From: a virus
Length of the DNA: 37,168 bases
Reading direction: 5' to 3' (one strand)
Virus record (IMG/VR): IMGVR_UViG_3300032236_000464
Location: 1-37,168 of that record
Of the stretch, positions 31,246-37,168 are shown piece after piece (within the stretch, counting starts at the first letter, position 1; each line of letters starts with the position of its first letter). The position numbers and the translations under genes were made by a program. The notes below the pieces were generated by a model. It was not told where the DNA came from and made no database searches. It was given only the letters and a program-made list of their open reading frames with translations.

Positions 31246-31271
31246 TTAGTCGGCTTGACTATCCGACCTAA
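31246..31271 (+). promoter_or_regulatory. Hairpin before the replication gene
   Basis: GTCGG (31249-31253) pairs with CCGAC (31263-31267) around a nine-base loop; after one bulged base, TTA and TAA extend the stem. It ends about 17 bases before the ATG of the replication gene and could affect ribosome access to the AAAGG site. Confidence 0.45.
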
Positions 31272-31287
31272 GCAGAAAGGTTGTTTT

Positions 31288-31971
31288 ATGAATTTTTACC
31301 CATTCCATATTGGCGATTACATCAGCCATACAAGCCATTTAAGCGATGAAGAAGATTTGGCATATCGCCGAATGATTGATCTTTATTATCTTAATGAAGC
31401 GCCATTTGAGCCTGAATTGCATTTGATTGCTCGAAAAATAAAGTCTAATCCTGAAGTTGTTGATGTCATATTGAATGAATTTTTTGTATTTGAAGATGGC
31501 AAATGGCACAACAAAAGAGCAGATTTAGAGATTGCTAAATATCAATTTGTTAAAGAATCTGGTAAAAAAGGTGCTGAAAAGCGCTGGGCTAATAGGGAAG
31601 AAAAGCCATCCCAATGCCCACCCAATAGCCCCCCTAATGCCACCCCTATAGCAACCAAGACCATTACCAAGACCATTACCAATACCAATAATAAAGACAT
31701 ACCCATTCCTGAAGGAATGAATATTGTTGTTTGGAATGATTATTTGAAATTAAGAAAAGGTCAAAAAAAACCGCTTACAGAAACAGCATTAAAAGGATTG
31801 CAAAGAGAAGCTGACAAAGCGGATATGACTTTAGTTAAAGCATTAGAAATATGCTGTGAAAGAGGTTGGATTGGATTTAAGGCTGATTGGATTAAAGATA
31901 AAGAATCATCAATCCCAAAGCAATCAAACAAGATGAGCAATTTCTGGGCGCAAATTGAAGGGGTGAAATAA
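31288..31971 (+). CDS. Replication protein, DUF1376/YdaU-like
   Basis: The 227-residue protein starts with M-N-F-Y-P-F-H-I-G-D-Y (residues 1-11) and R-R-M-I-D-L-Y-Y near 30, the DUF1376 hallmark, and later has W-N-D-Y-L-K-L-R-K-G-Q-K-K-P-L-T-E and E-R-G-W-I-G-F-K-A-D-W, typical of the C-terminal part of such phage replication initiators. The start at 31288 follows AAAGG; an upstream in-frame TTG is unlikely. Between the domains lies a repetitive linker (T-K-T-I-T-K-T-I-T) encoded by 12-base direct repeats that may be replication origin iterons. Confidence 0.85.
   Translation: MNFYPFHIGDYISHTSHLSDEEDLAYRRMIDLYYLNEAPFEPELHLIARKIKSNPEVVDVILNEFFVFEDGKWHNKRADLEIAKYQFVKESGKKGAEKRWANREEKPSQCPPNSPPNATPIATKTITKTITNTNNKDIPIPEGMNIVVWNDYLKLRKGQKKPLTETALKGLQREADKADMTLVKALEICCERGWIGFKADWIKDKESSIPKQSNKMSNFWAQIEGVK
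31654..31689 (+). repeat. Iteron-like 12-base direct repeats in replication gene
   Basis: ACCAAGACCATT occurs twice in a row (31654-31665, 31666-31677) and is followed by the variant ACCAATACCAAT (31678-31689). AT-rich sequence and a 14-base dyad (31705-31718) follow. The arrangement resembles the lambda origin in gene O. Confidence 0.6.
31705..31718. repeat. Short dyad ATTCCT-GA-AGGAAT
   Basis: A perfect 6-bp inverted repeat with a two-base centre just behind the iteron-like repeats, in the linker of the replication gene. It may be part of the origin. Confidence 0.5.
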
Positions 31972-32366
31972 TGGATTTTGAATATAAAGAATCTGATTTT
32001 TGCACCAAAGATGAAGGGATTAAATATATCTTTAAGATGTTTTCTATCATTTATGGATCTAGGATTACAAATCATTGGGGCGATATGAATATATCCGCTG
32101 TAATGAATGTATGGCAGGAAATGATCGGAAATTATTTAACTTACAGACCAATACTCGATTTTGCCCTTAAAAACCTTGATCCTGCTGGTTTTGTAACAAA
32201 CCCAATGGCATTTGTTGAGTTATGCAAGCAAGCTGGCAGAATCCCTGTAAAGCCTTCCCAGACACTTACTCACCAAAAGACACAAGCAGAAGTAATTGCA
32301 GATGCAAAGGCTAAAGAAGAAGCATTAGCACAATTGAGGAAATTTACCGGAAAGGTGATTATATGA
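31971..32366 (+). CDS. Replication protein P-like helicase loader candidate
   Basis: The 131-residue protein has V-W-Q-E-M-I-G-N-Y-L near residues 44-53, then I-L-D-F-A-L-K-N-L and P-M-A-F-V-E-L-C-K-Q-A-G-R-I-P near 78-92. This matches the W-x-x-x-L ... P-x-x-x-E-F-x-x-L-C pattern of lambda P-like proteins that load the host DnaB helicase. It begins at the last base of the DUF1376 gene stop, as O and P are adjacent in lambda. The assignment rests on pattern and position. Confidence 0.65.
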   Translation: MDFEYKESDFCTKDEGIKYIFKMFSIIYGSRITNHWGDMNISAVMNVWQEMIGNYLTYRPILDFALKNLDPAGFVTNPMAFVELCKQAGRIPVKPSQTLTHQKTQAEVIADAKAKEEALAQLRKFTGKVII

Positions 32367-32515
32367 TCTACTACATCTATGACACTTTAGGTTTGATTCG
32401 AATTGTAAAAAGCAAAACAGAAGCTAAATATTTGACATCTATTCGCCCAGATTGGAAGATTGTGGCTAAAAAGATAATTAAACCGATTTTCCAATTTGAG
32501 GATGCATTGATATGA
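32363..32515 (+). CDS. Small hypothetical protein (50 aa)
   Basis: The ATG overlaps the preceding stop (ATGA) and its TGA overlaps the next start. The 50-residue basic product begins M-I-Y-Y-I-Y-D-T-L-G-L-I-R-I-V and contains a T-E-A-K-Y-L motif, like short beta-alpha modules in phage proteins. No function recognised. Confidence 0.65.
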   Translation: MIYYIYDTLGLIRIVKSKTEAKYLTSIRPDWKIVAKKIIKPIFQFEDALI

Positions 32516-32973
32516 ATACCGGAAACCATAGCTATGCAGAAAGAATACAGGGAACTAACCTTGGTGAAGAACTGTTTGAAGCCTATTGTGAATCTAAGGG
32601 TTTTCACTTAACCAGATTAGGGTTTGATGAGCATAAAGCCAATATCCCTAATTTCTTTAGATTAAACCCATATATCCGCAATATTCCAGATTATGTAATC
32701 AATACTGGCGAAACTACTTTTGTAGTTAATGTCAAAGGCACAGATAACTTTAAACAATCCGAATACAAATTATTGCCGGAATTTGGAGAATGGTTTAGCA
32801 GTAAAAATGCCCCATTGATTTATGCTTTTTGTTTCAGAGGTAGCGAAAGACCAATTTTGGTTTATCCTGAGAAAATTATTAGGCTGTATGAAGAAGCCAA
32901 AATTGACCAGCAATGGAGTGATGGAGTAGTTTATAGATGTCTGAATTTAAGAACTCAGAAGCATGGCGGTTAG
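32512..32973 (+). CDS. PD-(D/E)XK-like nuclease, altered active site
   Basis: This 153-residue protein has L-G-E-E-L-F-E-A-Y near residues 17-25, R-L-G-F-D-E at 35-40, the P-D-Y-V motif at 59-62, and V-V-N-V-K-G-T at 71-77. That is the PD-(D/E)XK layout, but the usual acidic residue two before the lysine is Asn here. Either the metal site is changed or the protein is a binding rather than cutting member. It is in the early rightward operon between two small genes. Confidence 0.7.
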   Translation: MNTGNHSYAERIQGTNLGEELFEAYCESKGFHLTRLGFDEHKANIPNFFRLNPYIRNIPDYVINTGETTFVVNVKGTDNFKQSEYKLLPEFGEWFSSKNAPLIYAFCFRGSERPILVYPEKIIRLYEEAKIDQQWSDGVVYRCLNLRTQKHGG

Positions 32974-33191
32974 AGTGCGAAGCTAGAGAATTATTGACAT
33001 GGAGTTTAAAAGACCGCAGGAAGCAGTTAGCATTAGTTTGGGAAAAAAGGGGCGCGACTGGCGCAATTAAATTACAAGAGGAAATGACAAGATTATGGAA
33101 ATTACAGAAAAAGATGCAATCAGAGCAAGAGATTTCTTGTGGAAAAATGCAAAACCACTTGGACAAGCATCAGCAAATAAATCTTATTTAG
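32937..33191 (+). CDS. DUF7696-like small protein
   Basis: An 84-residue protein starting with S-E-A-W-R-L-E-C-E-A-R-E-L-L-T-W-S (residues 7-23) and R-R-K-Q-L-A-L-V-W-E-K-R-G, a pattern of small phage proteins that I associate with DUF7696. The N-terminal about 60 residues fit well. The last about 32 overlap the next gene by 97 bases in another frame and look less conserved. The start overlaps the preceding gene end. Confidence 0.65.
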   Translation: MSEFKNSEAWRLECEARELLTWSLKDRRKQLALVWEKRGATGAIKLQEEMTRLWKLQKKMQSEQEISCGKMQNHLDKHQQINLI

Positions 33192-33427
33192 AAGCATTTT
33201 TAAAAAGTAAAATGGCATTGTTGATGGCTGAATCTACAGAAACAACAATGGCTGGTAAAGAAATGTATGCTAAATCTCATCCAGACTATATTGCTTTATT
33301 GCATGGCATAAAAGAAGCACAAGAACAAGAAGTAACTTTAAAATGGCAAATGGATTCAGCAAAAATTACAGTTGAAATTTATAGGACAGAAAGTGCAAAC
33401 AATCGCGCAATTGACAAGGCTATGTAA
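33095..33427 (+). CDS. Hypothetical phage protein, coiled-coil type
   Basis: The 110-residue protein reads as a long helical protein: an N-terminal A-I-R-A-R-D-F-L-W part, L-E-A-F-L-K-S-K-M-A-L-L-M, a Y-A-K-S-H-P-D-Y-I-A-L-L segment, and a C-terminal R-T-E-S-A-N-N-R-A-I-D end. Similar proteins are common in phage early operons, often linked to recombination. The overlap of 97 bases with the preceding gene is unusually long; this frame has the more convincing sequence there. Confidence 0.7.
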   Translation: MEITEKDAIRARDFLWKNAKPLGQASANKSYLEAFLKSKMALLMAESTETTMAGKEMYAKSHPDYIALLHGIKEAQEQEVTLKWQMDSAKITVEIYRTESANNRAIDKAM

Positions 33428-33505
33428 ATGGACAATATGCCTTATTATTTTGGTATTGTTGTTTTTGGAATCATCATCTTTTCTATATGGATTAATTTCA
33501 AATGA
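33428..33505 (+). CDS. Single-pass membrane microprotein (25 aa)
   Basis: The ATG directly follows the stop of the preceding gene. The 25-residue product is mainly one transmembrane segment (G-I-V-V-F-G-I-I-I-F-S-I-W). Its TGA overlaps the next ATG. No family or role recognised. Confidence 0.55.
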   Translation: MDNMPYYFGIVVFGIIIFSIWINFK

Positions 33506-33648
33506 GTTCTTGGCTGATAATTGTTACTGGTTTAATCTATTTTTACATTTCTGTTGAGCAATGTTGGAAAGGCAATATTCCAATGGCAATCACTTATTTA
33601 TCCTACAGCACAGCCAATATTGGGCTATATTGGATGGCAACTAAATGA
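33502..33648 (+). CDS. Membrane microprotein with two hydrophobic segments (48 aa)
   Basis: The ATG overlaps the preceding stop. Hydrophobic segments at about residues 4-17 (L-I-I-V-T-G-L-I-Y-F-Y-I) and 28-45 flank E-Q-C-W-K-G-N. The layout could be a small two-helix membrane protein; similar short proteins occur in phage early regions. Its stop overlaps the Ref-like gene start. Confidence 0.6.
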   Translation: MSSWLIIVTGLIYFYISVEQCWKGNIPMAITYLSYSTANIGLYWMATK

Positions 33649-33932
33649 CCAAAGATGAAAAGATCGCACTTAACAAGATTGCAGAACTCGGATGTATTCT
33701 CTGTTCCGAAGTCCTTGGGTTTGAAGGCACTCCGGCAGAACTCCATCATATTAGGCGGTATGGAAATGTCAGGTCTGCATCCAGTATCGTGCCTTTATGC
33801 CCAGAACACCATCGTGGAAACACCGGTGTTCATGGATTGGGTCACAAAGGTTTTGCAGTTAAATGGGGAATTACCGAGGAGAAGCTGTTGGAAGCAGTCG
33901 ATAAAAAACTTGGAAGAAAGCCTAAAGAATGA
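33645..33932 (+). CDS. Ref-like HNH nuclease (RecA-dependent type)
   Basis: The 95-residue protein has C-I-L-C at 17-20, then A-E-L-H-H-I-R-R (H34/H35), V-P-L-C-P-E-H-H-R-G (50-58, H55/H56) and G-V-H-G-L-G-H-K-G-F. This combination is typical of the Ref family of RecA-dependent HNH nucleases (phage P1 Ref). In this phage it would act alongside the annealing and exonuclease system. It starts in the ATGA overlap with the membrane microprotein. Confidence 0.82.
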   Translation: MTKDEKIALNKIAELGCILCSEVLGFEGTPAELHHIRRYGNVRSASSIVPLCPEHHRGNTGVHGLGHKGFAVKWGITEEKLLEAVDKKLGRKPKE

Positions 33933-34030
33933 ACATTATTGAATATTTACTTATTGTTATTTTTTTCATGGCAGCATTGCCAGTAATCGGAATGATTGTT
34001 GCTAGATTTATTGAAATGTTTGGTTATTAA
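33929..34030 (+). CDS. Membrane microprotein (33 aa)
   Basis: A 33-residue product of which most is one long transmembrane segment (Y-L-L-I-V-I-F-F-M-A-A-L-P-V-I-G-M). It starts within the stop overlap of the Ref-like gene. Third membrane microprotein of the block. No function recognised. Confidence 0.55.
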   Translation: MNIIEYLLIVIFFMAALPVIGMIVARFIEMFGY

Positions 34031-34060
34031 AAAAAGGACAAAAGAAATAAGGGATGAGCT

Positions 34061-34384
34061 ATGAATAACAATGAACCAGTAGCGTGGATGTCCACAAGCG
34101 GAAACAATTTTGTAAGTAAAAAAGCGCCAAGTTATGCACATATAGGAACTGACGGTTGGATTCCACTCTACACCCATCCAGCAAAGACACTAACAGATAA
34201 GGAAATTCAAAACCAATCATTAGATAATTTAATGGCTTGGCAACAAGAATTAGACAAAGCAAAGACACTAACAGATGAGGAAATAGAAGCAGTCCACAAT
34301 AGCCAAGATTTTTATAACGATTGGGAAATGTTTAGTTATAAAGATTTTGCTAGAGCAATACTAAGAAAGGCACAAGAGAAATGA
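34061..34384 (+). CDS. Small early protein, E-P-V-A-W-M type
   Basis: The 107-residue protein begins with N-N-E-P-V-A-W-M and contains W-I-P-L-Y-T-H-P near 33-40, a pattern of many small proteobacterial phage early proteins (Eaa/DUF551-like). Two near-identical segments (A-K-T-L-T-D-x-E-I at about 41-49 and 67-75) flank a helix. The function is unknown. Its stop overlaps the next start. Confidence 0.7.
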   Translation: MNNNEPVAWMSTSGNNFVSKKAPSYAHIGTDGWIPLYTHPAKTLTDKEIQNQSLDNLMAWQQELDKAKTLTDEEIEAVHNSQDFYNDWEMFSYKDFARAILRKAQEK

Positions 34385-34614
34385 ATAAGCCAATTAAATC
34401 AACTGCAAACAAGGGTAGCTATGTTGTTGGTGGCGATAAGATTCATGAAATCATTGAGCATCTTAATGACCTATTTGTAGGTAAGCCAATGACACCAGAT
34501 GAAATGCGATTGCTACAGCATATTGTGGATGACATCTGCGAAATGTCTAATGAAAATCAATTGCTCAGAATCTATAACCAAAACCAAATATTGCCTTATT
34601 CAAGTAATCATTAA
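34381..34614 (+). CDS. Small hypothetical protein (77 aa)
   Basis: A 77-residue helical protein with I-H-E-I-I-E-H-L-N-D-L-F and E-M-R-L-L-Q-H-I-V-D-D-I segments. It is the last gene of the rightward early operon before the convergent SprT-like gene. No family recognised. Confidence 0.65.
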   Translation: MNKPIKSTANKGSYVVGGDKIHEIIEHLNDLFVGKPMTPDEMRLLQHIVDDICEMSNENQLLRIYNQNQILPYSSNH

Positions 34615-34618
34615 AATA

Positions 34619-34632
34619 TATATTTAAATATA
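34619..34632. repeat. AT palindrome between convergent genes
   Basis: TATATTTAAATATA is a perfect 14-base palindrome in the 22-base gap between a rightward and a leftward stop codon. With AT pairs only, it is a weak terminator at best. Confidence 0.35.
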
Positions 34633-34636
34633 CAAA

Positions 34637-34993
34637 TCACAATTCTAGGTGATCTAGACCAATCGATTTAGCCACCAAAGTGCATCGGCGGCGAAATTCT
34701 TTCCCATGATGTAACCATTTATCCCCTTTTTGCCTATGGAATGAACAATGGACCATTTCATGACAGAGGGTTGCAATCATTGTCATGTAAAAAGCGCATC
34801 TGGCTGATGATATGGTTATTGTGTGTTCATATTCATCATGCCCGGTATCATAGGTATAAGTCCCAAGCGCATCCATGTCATAAATTATTTGGAAATCTAC
34901 TTCTTCCGGCAAAGGCATCTTCCACTTACTGAAGGGGTATGCACAGCTAAGGCTGGAATAAGCATGGCGCACAATTTCCGGATTTAATTTCAT
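34637..34993 (-). CDS. SprT-like zinc metallopeptidase
   Basis: The 118-residue protein has the zincin motif H-E-M-V-H (78-82) and a possible third ligand in L-H-H-G-K-E-F-R-R-R-C (94-104), matching the SprT-like family. In cells SprT-like/Spartan peptidases degrade proteins crosslinked to DNA, but the phage role is unclear. It lacks the C-terminal zinc ribbon of longer SprT proteins. It overlaps the upstream exonuclease gene by four bases, so both are made from one leftward transcript. Confidence 0.86.
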   Translation of the reverse strand: MKLNPEIVRHAYSSLSCAYPFSKWKMPLPEEVDFQIIYDMDALGTYTYDTGHDEYEHTITISSARCAFYMTMIATLCHEMVHCSFHRQKGDKWLHHGKEFRRRCTLVAKSIGLDHLEL

Positions 34994-35736
34994 GATAAAT
35001 GCTTTAATTTGGCATGAGGAATAATTGATCTTTTATCTGAAGAATAAGCGCCACAGGCTTTGCATTGATAGCGCTGATATGCCCCAGTAGTAGTATATTG
35101 AAAACCTTTGCTTACTAATGATGCTTTTCCACAAGTAGGACAGCTAAAACCATTTCTGTCCTTTTTCATAATATTTCTGTTGATTGGTGATTTAACCCAA
35201 GGCAGTAGTTTGTTATACAACTTTTCTAGCAATATGACATCTTGGATATTGTAACTTTCCATTGTTGCCCATGCTTTTTTATCGCCATTCATGCATTTAA
35301 TCCACAATGTATGCCCTTCATGATCTTTTTTCTTGCCTAAACCTAGGCGCTGGGCTACATAGTCAAGTTTATTGCTAGGGAATCTAAACTGGCTTTTTAC
35401 TACTCTTAACAAATCAACTTGCTTGATTGGTGGTGGCGGCGGCATCTTATGAACTAGAAATTCTTTGTTCAATGTCGGCATATCAAATTTTGTGCCATTG
35501 TAATGAACCACAGCATCGGCATCTTCTAGCAATCCATGTATGCCTTCTAGCATAGACTTTGAACTACTTTTTTGCACAGAATCAAAGTAAATTTGTTTTT
35601 CACCTAGCCATTTGGCTGAGTAGCACATGGTATAAGACGATTCCAAAAGCTGTGGAAGTCCGACATTTTGTTGCCAAAGTCCCCAGACATGAGCCAAATT
35701 TGGTGATGTTTCTATATCTAAGAGTAGAATCTTCAC
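34990..35736 (-). CDS. DEDDy 3'-5' exonuclease with C-terminal zinc ribbon
   Basis: The 248-residue protein has L-L-L-D-I-E-T-S-P at the start, V-V-H-Y-N-G-T-K-F-D-M-P-T-L in the middle, and Y-N-I-Q-D-V (Y-x-x-x-D), the DnaQ/RNase H-like exonuclease motifs. A C-terminal zinc ribbon follows (C-P-T-C-G and C-K-A-C-G). The frame opens at an ATG at 35754, but a GTG at 35736 preceded by AGGGAA is preferred because it gives the usual M-K-I-L-L-L-D-I-E start. It may serve in repair or host DNA turnover. Confidence 0.87.
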   Translation of the reverse strand: MKILLLDIETSPNLAHVWGLWQQNVGLPQLLESSYTMCYSAKWLGEKQIYFDSVQKSSSKSMLEGIHGLLEDADAVVHYNGTKFDMPTLNKEFLVHKMPPPPPIKQVDLLRVVKSQFRFPSNKLDYVAQRLGLGKKKDHEGHTLWIKCMNGDKKAWATMESYNIQDVILLEKLYNKLLPWVKSPINRNIMKKDRNGFSCPTCGKASLVSKGFQYTTTGAYQRYQCKACGAYSSDKRSIIPHAKLKHLS

Positions 35737-35762
35737 AATGTTCCCTGTAATCAAAGAGTTAT

Positions 35763-35784
35763 TGCATATATTAAATGAAATGCA
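35763..35784. promoter_or_regulatory. Dyad in divergent intergenic region
   Basis: TGCAT (35763-35767) and ATGCA (35780-35784), 12 bases apart, form an inverted repeat in an AT-rich gap between the leftward exonuclease and the rightward zinc-ribbon gene. It may be an operator or bent promoter; no good -35/-10 pair stands out. Confidence 0.35.
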
Positions 35785-35794
35785 TTAAAAAACA

Positions 35795-35953
35795 ATGATT
35801 TATGCAAAATATACTCAAAAACTGTTGGTGCATACCCTAAGAGTTTGCTCAATTTGTAAGTTTAAGCACAAGACTAGCGAAGGCTATTTCCAAACTTATA
35901 ACAAGGGATTAAATGAAAGATTTATCTGCAAATCCTGTAGTAAAATAGACTGA
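35795..35953 (+). CDS. Zinc-ribbon microprotein (52 aa)
   Basis: A 52-residue frame with C-S-I-C (18-21) and C-K-S-C (about 45-48), basic and aromatic residues between them. Its TGA overlaps the start of the HAD-like gene. The first residues are uncertain: a GTG inside could also be the start. Similar short zinc-ribbon proteins occur elsewhere in this window (28948-29094). Confidence 0.6.
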   Translation: MIYAKYTQKLLVHTLRVCSICKFKHKTSEGYFQTYNKGLNERFICKSCSKID

Positions 35954-36399
35954 TGCCATATAGAAAAACCGATCAAGGATGGTTCTGGGGTTCTAAAGGA
36001 CCATTTGATACCAAAGCAAAAGCTATGCAAGTGGCTAGAGCCGCTTATGCATCTGGTTACCATGAGGAAAAGCGCGAAAAGAATCTATGTGTAGCGCTTG
36101 ATTACCATAATACTTATTCAGCAGACCCTAAATTTTGGGACACTTTTATTTATATGTGCTGGATGCGAAAGTGGGATGTTTATTGTGTAACTCATCATGA
36201 GGGCGAAAAACAGAACCAAAAACTGATGGATTCAATCGGCAAAATACTGCCATCAGACAAAATCATCTTTACCAAGGGCGAAGCAAAAATGCCCTATTGC
36301 GACTCAATTGGCTTAGAAATAGATATCTGGATTGATAACAATCCTGTTCATATCTTGCATGATCCTGAAAATGAACCAGATGGTGTAACAGTCAAATGA
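35953..36399 (+). CDS. HAD-like protein with N-terminal GPF module
   Basis: The 148-residue protein has a short N-terminal module (G-P-F-D-T-K-A-K-A and A-R-A-A-Y-A-S-G-Y, residues 16-36) and then a compact HAD-like domain: L-D-Y-H-N-T-Y (D50) as motif I, V-T-H-H-E-G-E as a motif II-like region, K-G-E-A-K and I-D-I-W-I-D-N-N-P as motif IV. In standard HAD phosphatases motif I is D-x-D; here the second acid is His52, so the usual general acid is missing. It might be inactive, or a nucleotide- or polynucleotide-phosphatase relative. Confidence 0.72.
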   Translation: MPYRKTDQGWFWGSKGPFDTKAKAMQVARAAYASGYHEEKREKNLCVALDYHNTYSADPKFWDTFIYMCWMRKWDVYCVTHHEGEKQNQKLMDSIGKILPSDKIIFTKGEAKMPYCDSIGLEIDIWIDNNPVHILHDPENEPDGVTVK

Positions 36400-36647
36400 C
36401 TTGGAATATCCGGTTAGTGCAATATCAAGAAGAAGGTGAATCGGTATTAGCATTAGCAGAGGTTTACTACAATACACTTGGCAAACCTATGGGTTATTGC
36501 ATGGCATCAGCAGTAGGCGAATCAATAGATGATTTGCATGAATATGTGGATTGGATGAAAGAAGCATTGGCATATCCGATCATAGAATTTAATACAAACT
36601 GTTGTGTCGATACAACAACCACAGCTGATAAATCGCCAAGAAAGTAA
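36396..36647 (+). CDS. Conserved-looking small phage protein (83 aa)
   Basis: The 83-residue protein starts M-T-W-N-I-R-L-V and contains A-E-V-Y-Y-N-T-L-G-K-P-M-G-Y near residues 21-34, a pattern seen in small proteins of many phages. A W-M-K-E-A-L-A-Y-P-I-I segment follows. No function is known. It overlaps both neighbours (ATGA-type with the HAD-like gene, one base with HNH). Confidence 0.7.
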   Translation: MTWNIRLVQYQEEGESVLALAEVYYNTLGKPMGYCMASAVGESIDDLHEYVDWMKEALAYPIIEFNTNCCVDTTTTADKSPRK

Positions 36648-37081
36648 TGCCTAGCATACCAAACTACACTAAATGCGCCAGCCTTGGATGTAAAAATGAA
36701 AGAAGTAAGCTGAACTCATACTGCATGGATCATGGCGGCAAGGACTGGATCAATACAGAGAAGCGCAAAGAATTTAATAGCCATTACCAAACAGCCTTCT
36801 GGCGCGACAAAAGATCCATCCAGCTATCAATACAACCTTTGTGCCAAGCCTGCCTGCTTGCTGGTCGCATATCAAGCGCTATCCATATAGATCATGTATT
36901 CGCATGGAAAGATATAGGAAATGAAGCCTTCAAGCGCAACCTATTCCAATCACTATGCCCAGAGTGTCATAGTCATAAAACAGCACTAGAGCAACAAGGT
37001 ATATACAGATGCTATATACAACAACAGAAGGACTACTCGCTGTCCGACTACAAATTATTGGTGGCTCAAGGTCAAATTTGA
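36647..37081 (+). CDS. HNH endonuclease next to terminase
   Basis: The 144-residue protein has paired cysteines (C-Q-A-C at 66-69 and C-P-E-C at 104-107), H-I-D-H-V at 80-84, N98 and H108/H110: a complete HNH motif with a zinc-stabilised fold. An HNH gene beside the terminase small subunit is typical of cos phages such as HK97, in which HNH protein activity assists terminase cleavage of cos. It is the last gene before the window end, and the small terminase lies at the window start. Confidence 0.9.
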   Translation: MPSIPNYTKCASLGCKNERSKLNSYCMDHGGKDWINTEKRKEFNSHYQTAFWRDKRSIQLSIQPLCQACLLAGRISSAIHIDHVFAWKDIGNEAFKRNLFQSLCPECHSHKTALEQQGIYRCYIQQQKDYSLSDYKLLVAQGQI

Positions 37082-37155
37082 TCCTGTTTTAGCCCTGTCG
37101 CATAAAACCAACAGCAAGAACTTAAACTTTTTTGGCATCGGAAAACAGCAGGCGC

Positions 37156-37167
37156 GACTCAGGAGTC
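37156..37167. other. Dyad at the genome end, candidate cos region
   Basis: GACTC-AG-GAGTC is an inverted repeat in the last 13 bases of the window. The 86 bases behind the HNH gene and the 56 before the small terminase are both without genes. In HK97-like phages the cohesive end site lies between HNH and terS, so the window end could be the true genome end or a sequence cut point. Repeats at both ends were not seen. Confidence 0.4.
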
Positions 37168-37168
37168 A

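Noticed and set aside
34649-34662. TGATCTAG-containing sequence similar to the promoter palindrome
   Set aside because: It lies in the last codons of the SprT-like gene and the right half does not match; taken as chance.
1-37168. Integrase, CI-like repressor or attachment sites
   Set aside because: No tyrosine or serine recombinase motifs and no typical repressor were found on either strand.

Overview
The window looks like a complete or nearly complete genome of a tailed siphovirus of about 37 kb that infects a Gram-negative bacterium. The Gram-negative host follows from the Rz/Rz1 spanin pair and the GH19 endolysin. Genes are tightly packed, many joined by ATGA stop/start overlaps. No integrase, CI-type repressor, tRNA gene, IS element or CRISPR array was seen, so a lytic life style is the simplest reading. 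The composition is AT-leaning by eye. The gene content resembles uncultivated freshwater proteobacterial phages, but the host cannot be fixed from sequence alone.

Layout. Bases 57-8507 hold the packaging and head module: P27-type small terminase, large terminase, HK97-type portal, prohead protease, two tandem paralogous HK97-fold major capsid proteins separated by a strong terminator, and connector proteins. Bases 8547-14270 hold the tail tube, an HK97-gp10-like protein, tail assembly chaperones joined by a lambda-like GGGAAAG -1 frameshift, the tape measure and tail-tip proteins, with a GNAT-like gene inside the tip cluster. Bases 14274-22503 encode adhesion structures: a J-like tip protein, a fibre with YadA-like repeats and a Peptidase_G2-like end, and an 882-residue collagen-like fibre made of Gly-Tyr/Phe/Ile-Ser triplets. 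Directly behind it (22526-24583) lies a methyltransferase / GT2 / split GT9-like cassette, a reasonable candidate for modifying the fibres or host surface sugars. Bases 24631-26524 are the lysis cassette: an XhlA-like peptide, a coiled-coil membrane protein, a holin candidate, Rz with a fully embedded Rz1, and endolysin. An HNH gene follows.

From 27083 to 30730 a leftward operon of about 16 small genes encodes a SSAP (DUF1071/Sak3-type), a YqaJ exonuclease and an SSB-like protein (a recombination module), plus zinc-ribbon, membrane and helix-turn-helix microproteins and, at its far end, a secreted four-cysteine peptide. It diverges at a palindrome (30798-30811) from a rightward operon (30850-34614) with a DUF1376 replication protein containing iteron-like repeats, a lambda P-like helicase-loader candidate, two PD-(D/E)XK-like proteins, a Ref-like HNH nuclease and several membrane microproteins. 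A leftward SprT-like peptidase and a DEDDy exonuclease with a zinc ribbon follow. The last rightward block (35795-37081) ends with a HAD-like protein and an HNH nuclease placed just before the genome end, as in cos phages; the end itself carries a small dyad.

Many genes here are shorter than 60 codons. They were read by eye from stop/start coupling and ribosome binding sites. All functional calls rest on motif recognition, not on database searches.
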